From Paenibacillus tuaregi (GTDB lineage Bacteria; Bacillota; Bacilli; Paenibacillales; Paenibacillaceae), in the NCBI RefSeq assembly GCF_900086655.1, contig NZ_LT575476.1, positions 5,230,190 through 5,294,189 of the forward strand: 64,000 nt of DNA, given 5' to 3'. A program made the position numbers and the translations under genes. How positions within the stretch are numbered: position 1 is the first letter of the stretch; every line of letters starts with the position of its first letter. Positions 24,164-31,429 of this stretch are shown piece after piece. The notes below the pieces were generated by a model that saw only the letters and a list, made by a program, of their open reading frames with translations, ran no database searches and was not told the DNA's origin.

Positions 24164-25243
24164 TTACCTTGCAGCAACCGGATCCTGATCTTTCTTGATC
24201 TGCTTGCTTCTCAGCTGTCCGCAGGCCGCATCAATATCCGTTCCGTGCTCCAGACGGACGCTCACACTTACGTTCTGCTTTTTCAGCGAATCGTAGAATG
24301 CCCGGATCGTCTCCCGTTCCGGCCGCTGGTACTGGCTGTGCTCATCCACCGGGTTATACGGGATCAGATTCACGTTCGCCAGACTGCGGCGGTCACCGAT
24401 CAGTTCGGCAAGCTCAAGCGCATGCTCATGCTGGTCGTTAACATCCTTCAGCATAATGTACTCAAGTGTAATTCTTCGGTTCGTCCGCTCTAGGTAGTAG
24501 TCGATGGCTTCCATCAGCTTCGCGATCGGAATCGCCCGGTTGATCTTCATGATCCGGGAACGGATCGCATCATTCGGCGCATGAAGTGAGATCGCCAAGT
24601 TCACACGAAGGTCGGTATCCGCGAATTCTTTAATTTTGTCCGCAAGGCCGCTGGTAGACACCGTGATGTGTCTGGCCGCAATCGCCAGCCCCTTCTGATC
24701 CTTAACCACCTGGATGAAGTTCACCATATTCGTAAAGTTATCGAACGGCTCCCCAATGCCCATGACCACAATGTGGCTCACCCGATCACCCTGGCCGGCC
24801 GCATCCAAATACAGCTGAGCCTTCATGATCTGTTCCACAATTTCGCCACCGGACAAGTCCCGGCTCTTCTTCAGAAGGCCGCTCGCGCAAAAGCTGCAGC
24901 CAATATTGCAGCCCACCTGGGTTGTCACACAGACAGACAGCCCAAATTTGTGACGCATCAATACCGTTTCAATCAGATTTCCATCCTCAAGTCTGAACAG
25001 AAACTTGACCGTTCCATCCTTAGACTCCTGCTTCACGTGCTCTATCAGCGTCTGAATCACGAAGTGCTCCTCCAGCAGCTTAATGCAATCCGGGTTCACA
25101 TCGGTCATCTCGGCGAAGTCGGTCACCCGCTTCACGTAAAGCCAATCCCAGACCTGGGAAGCCCGGAACTTACGGTGTCCGCGCTCTTCCAGCCAAGCGG
25201 TCAGCTGTTCGAACGTCAAACCATATATCGTTACTTTATTCAT
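24164..25243 (-). CDS. rlmN: 23S rRNA/tRNA adenine-C2 methyltransferase RlmN
   Basis: Radical-SAM dual-specificity methyltransferase making m2A2503 in 23S rRNA and m2A37 in tRNA. The iron-sulfur motif CNIGCSFC is present, GGEIVEQI and MGIGEPFDNF follow, and the catalytic Cys lies in DIDAACGQL near the C-terminus. Start ATG 25243 follows GAGGAT; the frame runs upstream to 25345 without a ribosome site. 359 residues, the usual length. Cfr, the resistance paralogue, shares these motifs; overall form fits RlmN. Confidence 0.93.
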   Translation of the reverse strand: MNKVTIYGLTFEQLTAWLEERGHRKFRASQVWDWLYVKRVTDFAEMTDVNPDCIKLLEEHFVIQTLIEHVKQESKDGTVKFLFRLEDGNLIETVLMRHKFGLSVCVTTQVGCNIGCSFCASGLLKKSRDLSGGEIVEQIMKAQLYLDAAGQGDRVSHIVVMGIGEPFDNFTNMVNFIQVVKDQKGLAIAARHITVSTSGLADKIKEFADTDLRVNLAISLHAPNDAIRSRIMKINRAIPIAKLMEAIDYYLERTNRRITLEYIMLKDVNDQHEHALELAELIGDRRSLANVNLIPYNPVDEHSQYQRPERETIRAFYDSLKKQNVSVSVRLEHGTDIDAACGQLRSKQIKKDQDPVAAR

Positions 25244-25380
25244 TATTGTTATCCTCTTTCTGCAAACGTTAAAAGTTGTTTCCTGCGTAGTGACAGCGGC
25301 TGCAAGCAGCCTGCTATTATTGTCCCAGACTTTTTTTGCGAACACAAGGGTTAGGGCATTATTTCCGGCAAAAGTTCTCT

Positions 25381-25580
25381 TATATAAAATGAACTTATGA
25401 AGGTTACCCTTATGGGGCGCTGCGATGCCGAGTGTTCTTTAAGGCCGCTGTTGCCTCCGAATTGCTTGAACTAGATATCCAAATAGGGGCATTTCGGAGA
25501 CAAAGGCGGACGCTCCGCTTCTTCAGAATCACTCGGGATCGAAGCTGTGATCGGTTGATTTTTAAAGTTCGTTTTATATA
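25381..25580. repeat. MITE-like element, copy 1
   Basis: A 200-bp non-coding element bounded by 16-bp terminal inverted repeats, TATATAAAATGAACTT and AAGTTCGTTTTATATA (one mismatch). The inside matches copy 2 at 56461-56657 in the same orientation, with a conserved block containing GGCATTTCGGAGACAAAGG and CGGACGCTCCGCTTCTTCAG. No transposase. Lies in the gap between rlmN and the ketopantoate-reductase-like gene. Confidence 0.8.
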
Positions 25581-25595
25581 GGCAAGCAAAAAGAA

Positions 25596-25616
25596 CCCTA
25601 TCAGCGTGCTGAAGGG
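25596..25616 (-). terminator. Probable terminator
   Basis: CCCTTCAGC/GCTGATAGGG hairpin followed by TTCTTTTTGC on the minus strand, after the ketopantoate-reductase-like gene. Confidence 0.6.
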
Positions 25617-25696
25617 ATTCTCGTATATCCAACGGGAAACGGGAGCGCGAACGGAATCGAAAGTTGTGCCAGTTCTGGATACACAAGCAGGCTCTC

Positions 25697-26635
25697 TTAC
25701 CGATGGGAGCCTCCCTCGATATAAGGAGTAAGCAACCGCAGGTTTGGAACCGCCGCGCCCAGTTGATCCGCCGTTTCTATAACAGCGTGGAAGTTATCAC
25801 GCAGCTCCTCCAGGCTTTCAGCGGCATGGGCGGTGAAGCGCTGCATGCTTTTGTTATACTTGTACAGAATGCGGATCATAATTACGAACAGCCAGTAAGG
25901 ATAGGTGAACGTCTTAGTCTCGGGAAATTCCTGTACATTTACTCCCCGCAGACGGCATAAATCCAGGCACTCTTGGGTGGCCAGAAAGCTTTGCTTCAAC
26001 AGCTTGCTGTCCTTCAGGAATAAGTTCACATCCTTATATTTCGCAAACCCTGCCCAGATCGCTACGCTCATGGCGTTATGCAGCCACAGCCATTGCAGCA
26101 TCTGGGGCTGCACATCCAGCCGGATTCCCGCATCCCCAAAGAGCTTGCTCAGGACCTTCAACCGGGCAGCGTCCACTTCAGCCACATGCATCTCCCCGCC
26201 CAAATTCACCCACAGATGATCTCCCTTGAATGTGCCACCTCCATCCGGATAACCGAGAATATACCGGTCTTTAGGCAAATACTTCTGGATCTCCTGCTCC
26301 CCTCTCCAATTCGCAGACAGGATGAGTACTGGCGCGTTGGTTGATAAGGTCAATATTTTTCCAAGCGCCTGCCCGGTCTGGTAAGAGTTCGTAGGCACCA
26401 TAATCAGGTCGAATGGCTCCCCCTTATCTACCTGCTCCACACAGTGGATCACGTAAGACGTAATATTGCTCTTTGGGTAATGCTTCCGCTCGTCAAGCAC
26501 GTCCAGCCTCACACCGTTATTGTATCTACTGCCTTTGCCTTCCCGCACCCAGTGGATCACCTCATGCCCTGCTTCCTTCAACGCCCAGCCGTACAGCGTG
26601 CCGATCACCCCGGCGCCCACAATCAATATCCGCAC
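25697..26635 (-). CDS. Ketopantoate reductase (ApbA/PanE)-family protein
   Basis: NADPH-binding oxidoreductase: Rossmann loop ILIVGAGVIGTLYGWAL at the N-terminus, MVPTNSYQTG in the middle, and the PanE-like helical C-terminal domain. In the region where PanE has its catalytic Lys (WxKxxxN) this protein reads WLWLHNAMSVAIW, so the Lys seems lost and ketopantoate reduction is doubtful. Start GTG 26635 follows GGAGG at 8 bases. 312 residues. Monocistronic. Confidence 0.8.
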   Translation of the reverse strand: MRILIVGAGVIGTLYGWALKEAGHEVIHWVREGKGSRYNNGVRLDVLDERKHYPKSNITSYVIHCVEQVDKGEPFDLIMVPTNSYQTGQALGKILTLSTNAPVLILSANWRGEQEIQKYLPKDRYILGYPDGGGTFKGDHLWVNLGGEMHVAEVDAARLKVLSKLFGDAGIRLDVQPQMLQWLWLHNAMSVAIWAGFAKYKDVNLFLKDSKLLKQSFLATQECLDLCRLRGVNVQEFPETKTFTYPYWLFVIMIRILYKYNKSMQRFTAHAAESLEELRDNFHAVIETADQLGAAVPNLRLLTPYIEGGSHR

Positions 26636-26909
26636 TTAAGCCGCCTCCATACTAAAGTTTCTTATGTATGTATCTTAGCTTGCAGAAGTCGGTCTTTCTA
26701 TTGCCCCACGGCCGGATTTCCAAATACTTCCTCAGACGGAGCATCCCAGGGTTCTAAGGCTGACAGGACCACACTATACCCCTTAAGACAAAAGATTGAT
26801 AAAAAGTCTGCAAGCGTTATTAGAAAGCTCCCCTCATCGCTGAAACCTTTTTGTTTAAGGAACGTCCGTGAAGAATAAGGATAATTTTGTATGTTAAAGG
26901 GGGAGAGCG
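26636..26909. other. Intergenic region, nothing recognised
   Basis: 274 bases between divergent genes. It must hold both promoters, but I see no clear -35/-10 pair, operator, hairpin or gene. Confidence 0.5.
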
Positions 26910-27356
26910 ATGAACAAAATCATTATTCTATTAGTCTCACTATCCTTGCTCGCAGGAGTATTCGGCTGCTCTAATAGCAGTCAATCGTATTCTTTCCAGG
27001 AAGCAATTGATAAAGGCGATGTTGTTTATCTAAACAAAATCTATAACCTTGATAAATTTGAGCGTTTCATAACTAATCTTAGAAGCAAGAAAGCAGATAC
27101 GATCCGAATAACGGGTTATACCGATGAAGGTGACCCGATATATAAGGATTTGAGGTTTGACGGCAAGACCATTAATTATACCTATGATAATTCAAATGAT
27201 AAATTTGGTGGAACCGACAAAGGCATCCGGATGGATACATGCTCTAATGTGTCGAGTGAGGAGAACACTAACGGTGAAATAGACTATAAAATTAGTGGGT
27301 GTACAAAAAATGATTCGGAAATGAGCTACTTTCTTTTTCGTATGTACAAAGAATAA
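26910..27356 (+). CDS. DUF4362-type lipoprotein
   Basis: A 148-residue protein with a lipoprotein signal: hydrophobic IIILLVSLSLLAGVFGC with Cys at residue 20. The mature part matches the DUF4362 pattern: VVYLNKIYNLDKFERFI, DTIRITGYTDEGDPIYKDL, DNSNDKFGG and YKISGCTKN with paired Cys. Exposed outside the membrane. Start ATG follows GGGGGAG. Codon use is clearly more AT-rich than in neighbouring genes, suggesting recent acquisition. Function unknown. Confidence 0.82.
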   Translation: MNKIIILLVSLSLLAGVFGCSNSSQSYSFQEAIDKGDVVYLNKIYNLDKFERFITNLRSKKADTIRITGYTDEGDPIYKDLRFDGKTINYTYDNSNDKFGGTDKGIRMDTCSNVSSEENTNGEIDYKISGCTKNDSEMSYFLFRMYKE

Positions 27357-27390
27357 GTGGCCGTCATTACTCCAGACCCCTCCGAATGAA

Positions 27391-27429
27391 AAAAGACCAT
27401 CCGAAATTACCACAATTGGATGGTCTTTA
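27391..27429. terminator. Bidirectional terminator
   Basis: AAAGACCATCC/GGATGGTCTTT between convergent genes. Confidence 0.85.
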
Positions 27430-27448
27430 TAGTACAATTGTACATCGG

Positions 27449-27823
27449 CTATCCTTGGATTGCCGTGGCAACTAGAATCGCCCATCCCGCCAGGAAAGCA
27501 AGCCCACCAAGCGGCGTAATCGCGCCCAGCTTCCGGATACCTGACAGACTTAATGCATACAAGCTGCCCGAGAACAGAATAATTCCCGCAAACAGGAACC
27601 ATCCGGCCAGAAGCACCTTGGACGAATCCCCAGTCTGACCCGCAAGCAGTCCAAGCAGCACTAATCCTATTCCGTGAATCAAATGATACTGAATCCCGGT
27701 CTGATATACCTTCATTTGGTCTTCGGCCAGCTTCTCCTTCAGCGCATGAGCTCCGAAGGCCCCCAAGGCAACACCCAGAAACATCATAATTCCGCCAAGC
27801 ATCAGCAGCGTATTCATGTCCAT
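27449..27823 (-). CDS. DUF423 membrane protein (YwdK/YgdD-like)
   Basis: A 124-residue inner-membrane protein with four hydrophobic segments and the family signature LGVALGAFGAHALKE followed by YQTGIQYHLIHGIGL. Start ATG 27823 follows GGAGG at 5 bases; ATG 27817 is also possible. Members occur widely; function not established. Monocistronic. Confidence 0.9.
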   Translation of the reverse strand: MDMNTLLMLGGIMMFLGVALGAFGAHALKEKLAEDQMKVYQTGIQYHLIHGIGLVLLGLLAGQTGDSSKVLLAGWFLFAGIILFSGSLYALSLSGIRKLGAITPLGGLAFLAGWAILVATAIQG

Positions 27824-27936
27824 CACCACCTCCAAGACAGATATTACCCGGTGCAGGGGCAGCCGTCAATTTGAGCTAATCTTGATCAGATCGGGAGGGG
27901 GTCTCTACTTCCCTTTGAATTAAAACCTCATTTTCC

Positions 27937-28327
27937 ATGGATCATGAGATTAAGTTACTTCTGGAAGGATTAGACCAAAGAAGAAAAAGTGATGGATCAT
28001 TAGAGGTGCAGGTCGATGAAACTGTATACTTAGCCCCATTTGAATTTTCTGATCCAGCTTCGGAACACCAAATCAAAACATTCAAAGAGAAGCATCAAGT
28101 GAAATTGCCCAGTGAGTATAGATCATTTCTGAAGATTCACAACGGGAAAGTTATTTGATAGCCCGGATTTCAATTTCCTATTCATGAATTTCACAGAATG
28201 GCTAAATGCTCTAATTATGGCTAATGGCAACAGCTTCTGGGACTGGACCCCATTAATGCTGTATAGAACAATTGATGAACCGGAACTTAAAGTCAAAGAA
28301 TGGCTGTTACCTGGATTTAATAGTTAA
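27937..28327 (+). pseudogene. Frameshifted SMI1/KNR4 (SUKH)-family gene
   Basis: The first frame (27937-28158) ends TFKEKHQVKLPSEYRSFLKI then HNGKVI and a stop; this is the SUKH motif in which the protein should continue after HNG. From about 28147 the +1 frame continues KLFDSPDFNFLFMNFTEWLN and FWDWTPLMLYR to TAA at 28325-28327. Together they give about 130 residues, a normal SUKH length. SUKH proteins are often immunity proteins of polymorphic toxins. No clear ribosome site. A sequencing error cannot be excluded. Confidence 0.65.
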
Positions 28328-28447
28328 TAAACTAGAAAGGTGCCATTGGGCAGCCCTTCTGTTTCTTTTAAGCGAAATCAGTCTGTAACATTATGGTAGA
28401 ATGTGCTTAGAAATCAATCCATTACATCACTAGGACGGGGTGGGTGT

Positions 28448-29338
28448 ATGAGCAGAAAGATTGTCATTGCAGGCGGGACCGGCTTCATCGGCCAATACCT
28501 CAACCAAAGGTTCCACGAGCTTGGATATGAGATACAAATGATCTCCAGACAACCGGGACACATCCCTTGGGAGGATAGAGTAGGAATTCTTGCTGCCTTG
28601 GAAGACTCGGAGCTGCTGATTAACCTGGCCGGCAAATCCGTCAACTGCCGCTACACCCGTAAAAACAGGGAAGCTATTCTGAATTCCAGGACAGAAACGA
28701 CTGAAATTTTGGGCAGAGCTCTATCGTCCTGTTCCAATCCACCTCCGCTGTGGATCAACTCCAGTACAGCAACCATCTATAGACATGCGGAGGACCGTCC
28801 CATGACGGAGGAGAGCGGAGAGATCGGCACAGGCTTCTCCGTTGAGGTCGCAAAAGCCTGGGAGGCTGCCTTTTTCTCTTTCAAGCTTCCGAAGACCAGA
28901 CAAGCCGCTCTGCGAATCGCAATCGTCCTTGGCAAACATGGAGGCGTAATGACGCCTTACCAGAACCTGGTCCGCTTTGGACTCGGCGGTGTGCAGGGCC
29001 CCGGCAGCCAGAAATTTAGCTGGATTCATGTAGAGGATTTGTTCCGAATCATTGTTTTTCTAAAAGAAAGAGAGGATCTTGCCGGGGTCTTCAACTGCTC
29101 ATCCCCGGGCCCGGTAACCAACCGGGAGCTCATGAGCGGACTTCGCACAGCCATGCACCGCAGCTTTGGGCTTCCAGCAGCCAAGTGGATGCTGGAGATC
29201 GGCGCTCTGGCTCTAAGCACCGAGACAGAACTCATTCTAAAGAGCCGATGGGTGATTCCGGAGCGGCTTACCCGTGAAGGCTTCACATTTAAGTTCAACA
29301 GCCTGGAGAGCGCTCTTGGAGATATTTTGCAAAGATAG
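28448..29338 (+). CDS. TIGR01777-type NAD-dependent epimerase/dehydratase
   Basis: Extended-SDR protein: KIVIAGGTGFIGQYLNQRF cofactor loop, LINLAGKSVNCRYT, SSTATIYRH, and the C-terminal DUF1731-like tail PAAKWMLEIGALALSTETEL. 296 residues. Start ATG 28448 follows GGGGTGGG; the frame is open to 28403. The catalytic YxxxK of classical epimerases is not obvious, as is common in this group (SulA/YfcH-like). Role unknown. Confidence 0.88.
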   Translation: MSRKIVIAGGTGFIGQYLNQRFHELGYEIQMISRQPGHIPWEDRVGILAALEDSELLINLAGKSVNCRYTRKNREAILNSRTETTEILGRALSSCSNPPPLWINSSTATIYRHAEDRPMTEESGEIGTGFSVEVAKAWEAAFFSFKLPKTRQAALRIAIVLGKHGGVMTPYQNLVRFGLGGVQGPGSQKFSWIHVEDLFRIIVFLKEREDLAGVFNCSSPGPVTNRELMSGLRTAMHRSFGLPAAKWMLEIGALALSTETELILKSRWVIPERLTREGFTFKFNSLESALGDILQR

Positions 29339-29351
29339 TGAATCAAAAACG

Positions 29352-29391
29352 CAAAAAAGCGGCTAACCCCTACCACAAATGGGGTTTAGCC
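29352..29391. terminator. Bidirectional terminator overlapping a C-terminus
   Basis: GGCTAACCCC/GGGGTTTAGCC. The stem includes the last codons of the 29370-29810 gene; T-run on its minus-strand side. Confidence 0.8.
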
Positions 29392-29810
29392 ACCATTAAC
29401 CACAGCATGATCAACAACAAGGCGAGATAGATCCATACCGAACGGGTCAGCCTGCGCACCAGGTCCTCTTTATCTGAAGCAGGATCGGCGAACTTCCGAA
29501 GCTTCGGCGAGAATGCGCGGGCCAGGAACACAATGGAGCTGGCCATAATCAGCACCGTGGCTACAATCCACGAGGTATTCCAGGGATACCCTGCCGCATA
29601 GGCCACAAGAATCCCGGACACCACCAGCACATGACCCATATGCTTAACCAGACGGATGGCCGACTTGAAAGCTATCAGATAAGCATTAAGCTCCACGGGT
29701 TGTGCGGTTCTTATCCGCCGGACCAGGAAGATGAGAACAAAGAACGGCCCGATAGATGCTATCGCGCTTAGAATATGAATATATAACAGGAATTTATATA
29801 AAAGAATCAC
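29370..29810 (-). CDS. Four-helix membrane protein (DUF2269-like)
   Basis: A 146-residue integral membrane protein with hydrophobic segments at about 8-28, 55-73, 80-100 and 125-142. The opening LYKFLLYIHILSAIASIGPF, with a His in helix 1, resembles DUF2269/CopD-like proteins. Start GTG 29810; its AGGAG overlaps the stop of the ASCH gene 6 bases upstream, so the two are translationally linked. Function unknown. Confidence 0.65.
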   Translation of the reverse strand: MILLYKFLLYIHILSAIASIGPFFVLIFLVRRIRTAQPVELNAYLIAFKSAIRLVKHMGHVLVVSGILVAYAAGYPWNTSWIVATVLIMASSIVFLARAFSPKLRKFADPASDKEDLVRRLTRSVWIYLALLLIMLWLMVAKPHLW

Positions 29811-29816
29811 GCTGAG

Positions 29817-30164
29817 CTACTCCTGAACCGGACTGAACTCATGCACCCATACCCGCATCTGCGGGAGCCAAGGCATCCCCGGATGATAAGACAGAATTGA
29901 ATTTTTATATTCCTCCACATTGGGGAATCCTTCTTGAACAGCATGCTCGTCCGTCAGCTCGCCCAGTGTTTGAGAATATACCTTATTCACAACAAACCTC
30001 TGTCCTTGAAGTGTCATAATCTCACCCACATCGGCATAACGGCCGTTGCGGCGGGTCGCGGTTTTCCGTCCGGCAAGCACCTTGTCAATATCAGACAGGT
30101 TGGTGATCAAGCGTTCAATGGTGCAGGTTTTAGCGGGAAGTTCGTTATGATTCTTATTCTCCAT
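29817..30164 (-). CDS. ASCH-domain protein
   Basis: A 115-residue protein with the PUA-like ASCH fold: DIDKVLAGRKTATRRNGRYA (the R/K-rich RNA-binding start), VGEIMTLQGQRFVVNKVY and VHEFSPVQE. ASCH proteins are thought to bind RNA or modified nucleosides. Start ATG follows AAGGAGG. First gene of a two-gene operon with the membrane protein. Confidence 0.8.
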   Translation of the reverse strand: MENKNHNELPAKTCTIERLITNLSDIDKVLAGRKTATRRNGRYADVGEIMTLQGQRFVVNKVYSQTLGELTDEHAVQEGFPNVEEYKNSILSYHPGMPWLPQMRVWVHEFSPVQE

Positions 30165-30235
30165 CTACATAACCTCCTTGAAAATAAATTCATACCCCAA
30201 TGTAACACATAATGGAAGCTCCCGCATACAAGAAT

Positions 30236-30262
30236 AAGGCCATCCCGTGAAGGATGACCTTA
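30236..30262 (-). terminator. Terminator after the BaxI gene
   Basis: AAGGTCATCC/GGATGGCCTT hairpin followed by ATTCTTG on the minus strand. Confidence 0.6.
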
Positions 30263-30281
30263 AGCTTAGAATAATTATGCT

Positions 30282-31019
30282 TTAGTCGCGGCTGAAGATT
30301 TTCGAAAGAAGACGAAGCATTTCCACATACAGCCATACGAGCGTCACCATCAGACCAAAAGCGCCGTACCACTCCATGTACTTCGGAGCACCCTGCTCCG
30401 CGCCTGTCTCAATAAAATCGAAATCCAGCACAAGATTCAGGGCAGCAATAATTACAATGACAATGGAAATCCCGATTCCCACCAGTGAATTATCATGCAG
30501 ATAAGGTACGGTTATGCCAAACATGCCTAGAATGAAGCTGATCAGATATACCAGGAATACTCCACCCGTTGCAGCTACGACACCCAGCTTGAAGTTCTCC
30601 GTTGCCTTAATCAGCTTAGTCTTATAGGCCACCAGCAGCGCTACGAACACACCCATGGTAAGCAGTGCGGCCTGCATTGTAATGCCATTGAATCTCGTCT
30701 CATACATAGCAGACAACGCGCCTAGGAACATGCCTTCAGCCAGAGCATAAATCGGCACGAGATAAGGAGCCGCTTTAGGCACAAAGCTGACAACCAGCCC
30801 CAATACTACGGCAACAAGTGCTCCGCCAACCGCGTAAGGAATAACTTCCTGCCCTTTAAAATACATGGACCAGGTTGCAAAGGCAGCTCCGAGCAGAATG
30901 ACCAGGGTGATGAACGTCTTGTTCACCGTGCCGTCAATCGTCATCTGATGCTGATCGGAATAATGCCTTTCAAATACTTTGTCATTTAATGTGGGATTAC
31001 CGCTGCGTCCTACCAACAA
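30282..31019 (-). CDS. Bax inhibitor-1-like membrane protein
   Basis: A 245-residue protein with seven hydrophobic segments of the BaxI_1 type (PF12811): N-terminal cytoplasmic part, then VNKTFITLVILLGAAFATWS, LAEGMFLGALSAMYETRFNG and the acidic DFDFIETGAEQGAPKYMEWY near the end. Start is TTG 31019 behind AGGTGATC. Relatives include pH-dependent calcium channels; activity here unproven. Monocistronic. Confidence 0.85.
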   Translation of the reverse strand: MLVGRSGNPTLNDKVFERHYSDQHQMTIDGTVNKTFITLVILLGAAFATWSMYFKGQEVIPYAVGGALVAVVLGLVVSFVPKAAPYLVPIYALAEGMFLGALSAMYETRFNGITMQAALLTMGVFVALLVAYKTKLIKATENFKLGVVAATGGVFLVYLISFILGMFGITVPYLHDNSLVGIGISIVIVIIAALNLVLDFDFIETGAEQGAPKYMEWYGAFGLMVTLVWLYVEMLRLLSKIFSRD

Positions 31020-31177
31020 AGATCACCTCTTAGTTAATTTGTCTCAATTCTACCATAACCCAAGCCCTAATCCCAGGATATTCCTAAACCTTGTCAGACA
31101 TGCTTCATATGTATTCAGCTTTTGCGGGGATATGAAGGCGATCTCGTAGAAGGAGCCCCAGCTTCTTAGCAAAATGA

Positions 31178-31205
31178 AAGCCGGCTGCACTCCGCAGCCG
31201 GCTTA
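31178..31205 (-). terminator. Terminator of the feo operon
   Basis: AAGCCGGCTGC/GCAGCCGGCTT with TTCATTTTG on the minus strand. Confidence 0.8.
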
Positions 31206-31249
31206 TCTTTATTAATCCGTATCACGGTTCCCATTACTCGAACCGCTTA

Positions 31250-31408
31250 TTATTTAGACATAGAAGCCACATCGCTGCAGGCCGACTCACAAGACTTGGC
31301 CAACGAGCAGCTCGCACACTTCCCCTTCTTGGTCTTACGGATATATGAGGTCAGCGTCCAGCCCGCATACCCGAAGATCGCGACACCAATAACAATACTG
31401 GCGATCAT
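31250..31408 (-). CDS. FeoB-associated Cys-rich membrane protein
   Basis: A 52-residue protein: one N-terminal membrane helix (ASIVIGVAIFGYAGWTL), a basic linker (YIRKTKKGK), then CASCSLAKSCESAC with four Cys and an acidic tail. This is the layout of PF12669-type proteins found after feoB, thought to bind iron or modify FeoB. Start ATG 31408 follows AAGGAGTG. feoB ends 21 bases upstream on the same strand. Confidence 0.85.
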   Translation of the reverse strand: MIASIVIGVAIFGYAGWTLTSYIRKTKKGKCASCSLAKSCESACSDVASMSK

Positions 31409-31429
31409 AATACCACTCCTTAACACGGT

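Noticed and set aside
24164..25243. Cfr-type resistance methyltransferase instead of RlmN
   Set aside because: Cfr and RlmN share the radical-SAM motifs, but length, N-terminus and monocistronic context fit the housekeeping RlmN; nothing visible points to Cfr.
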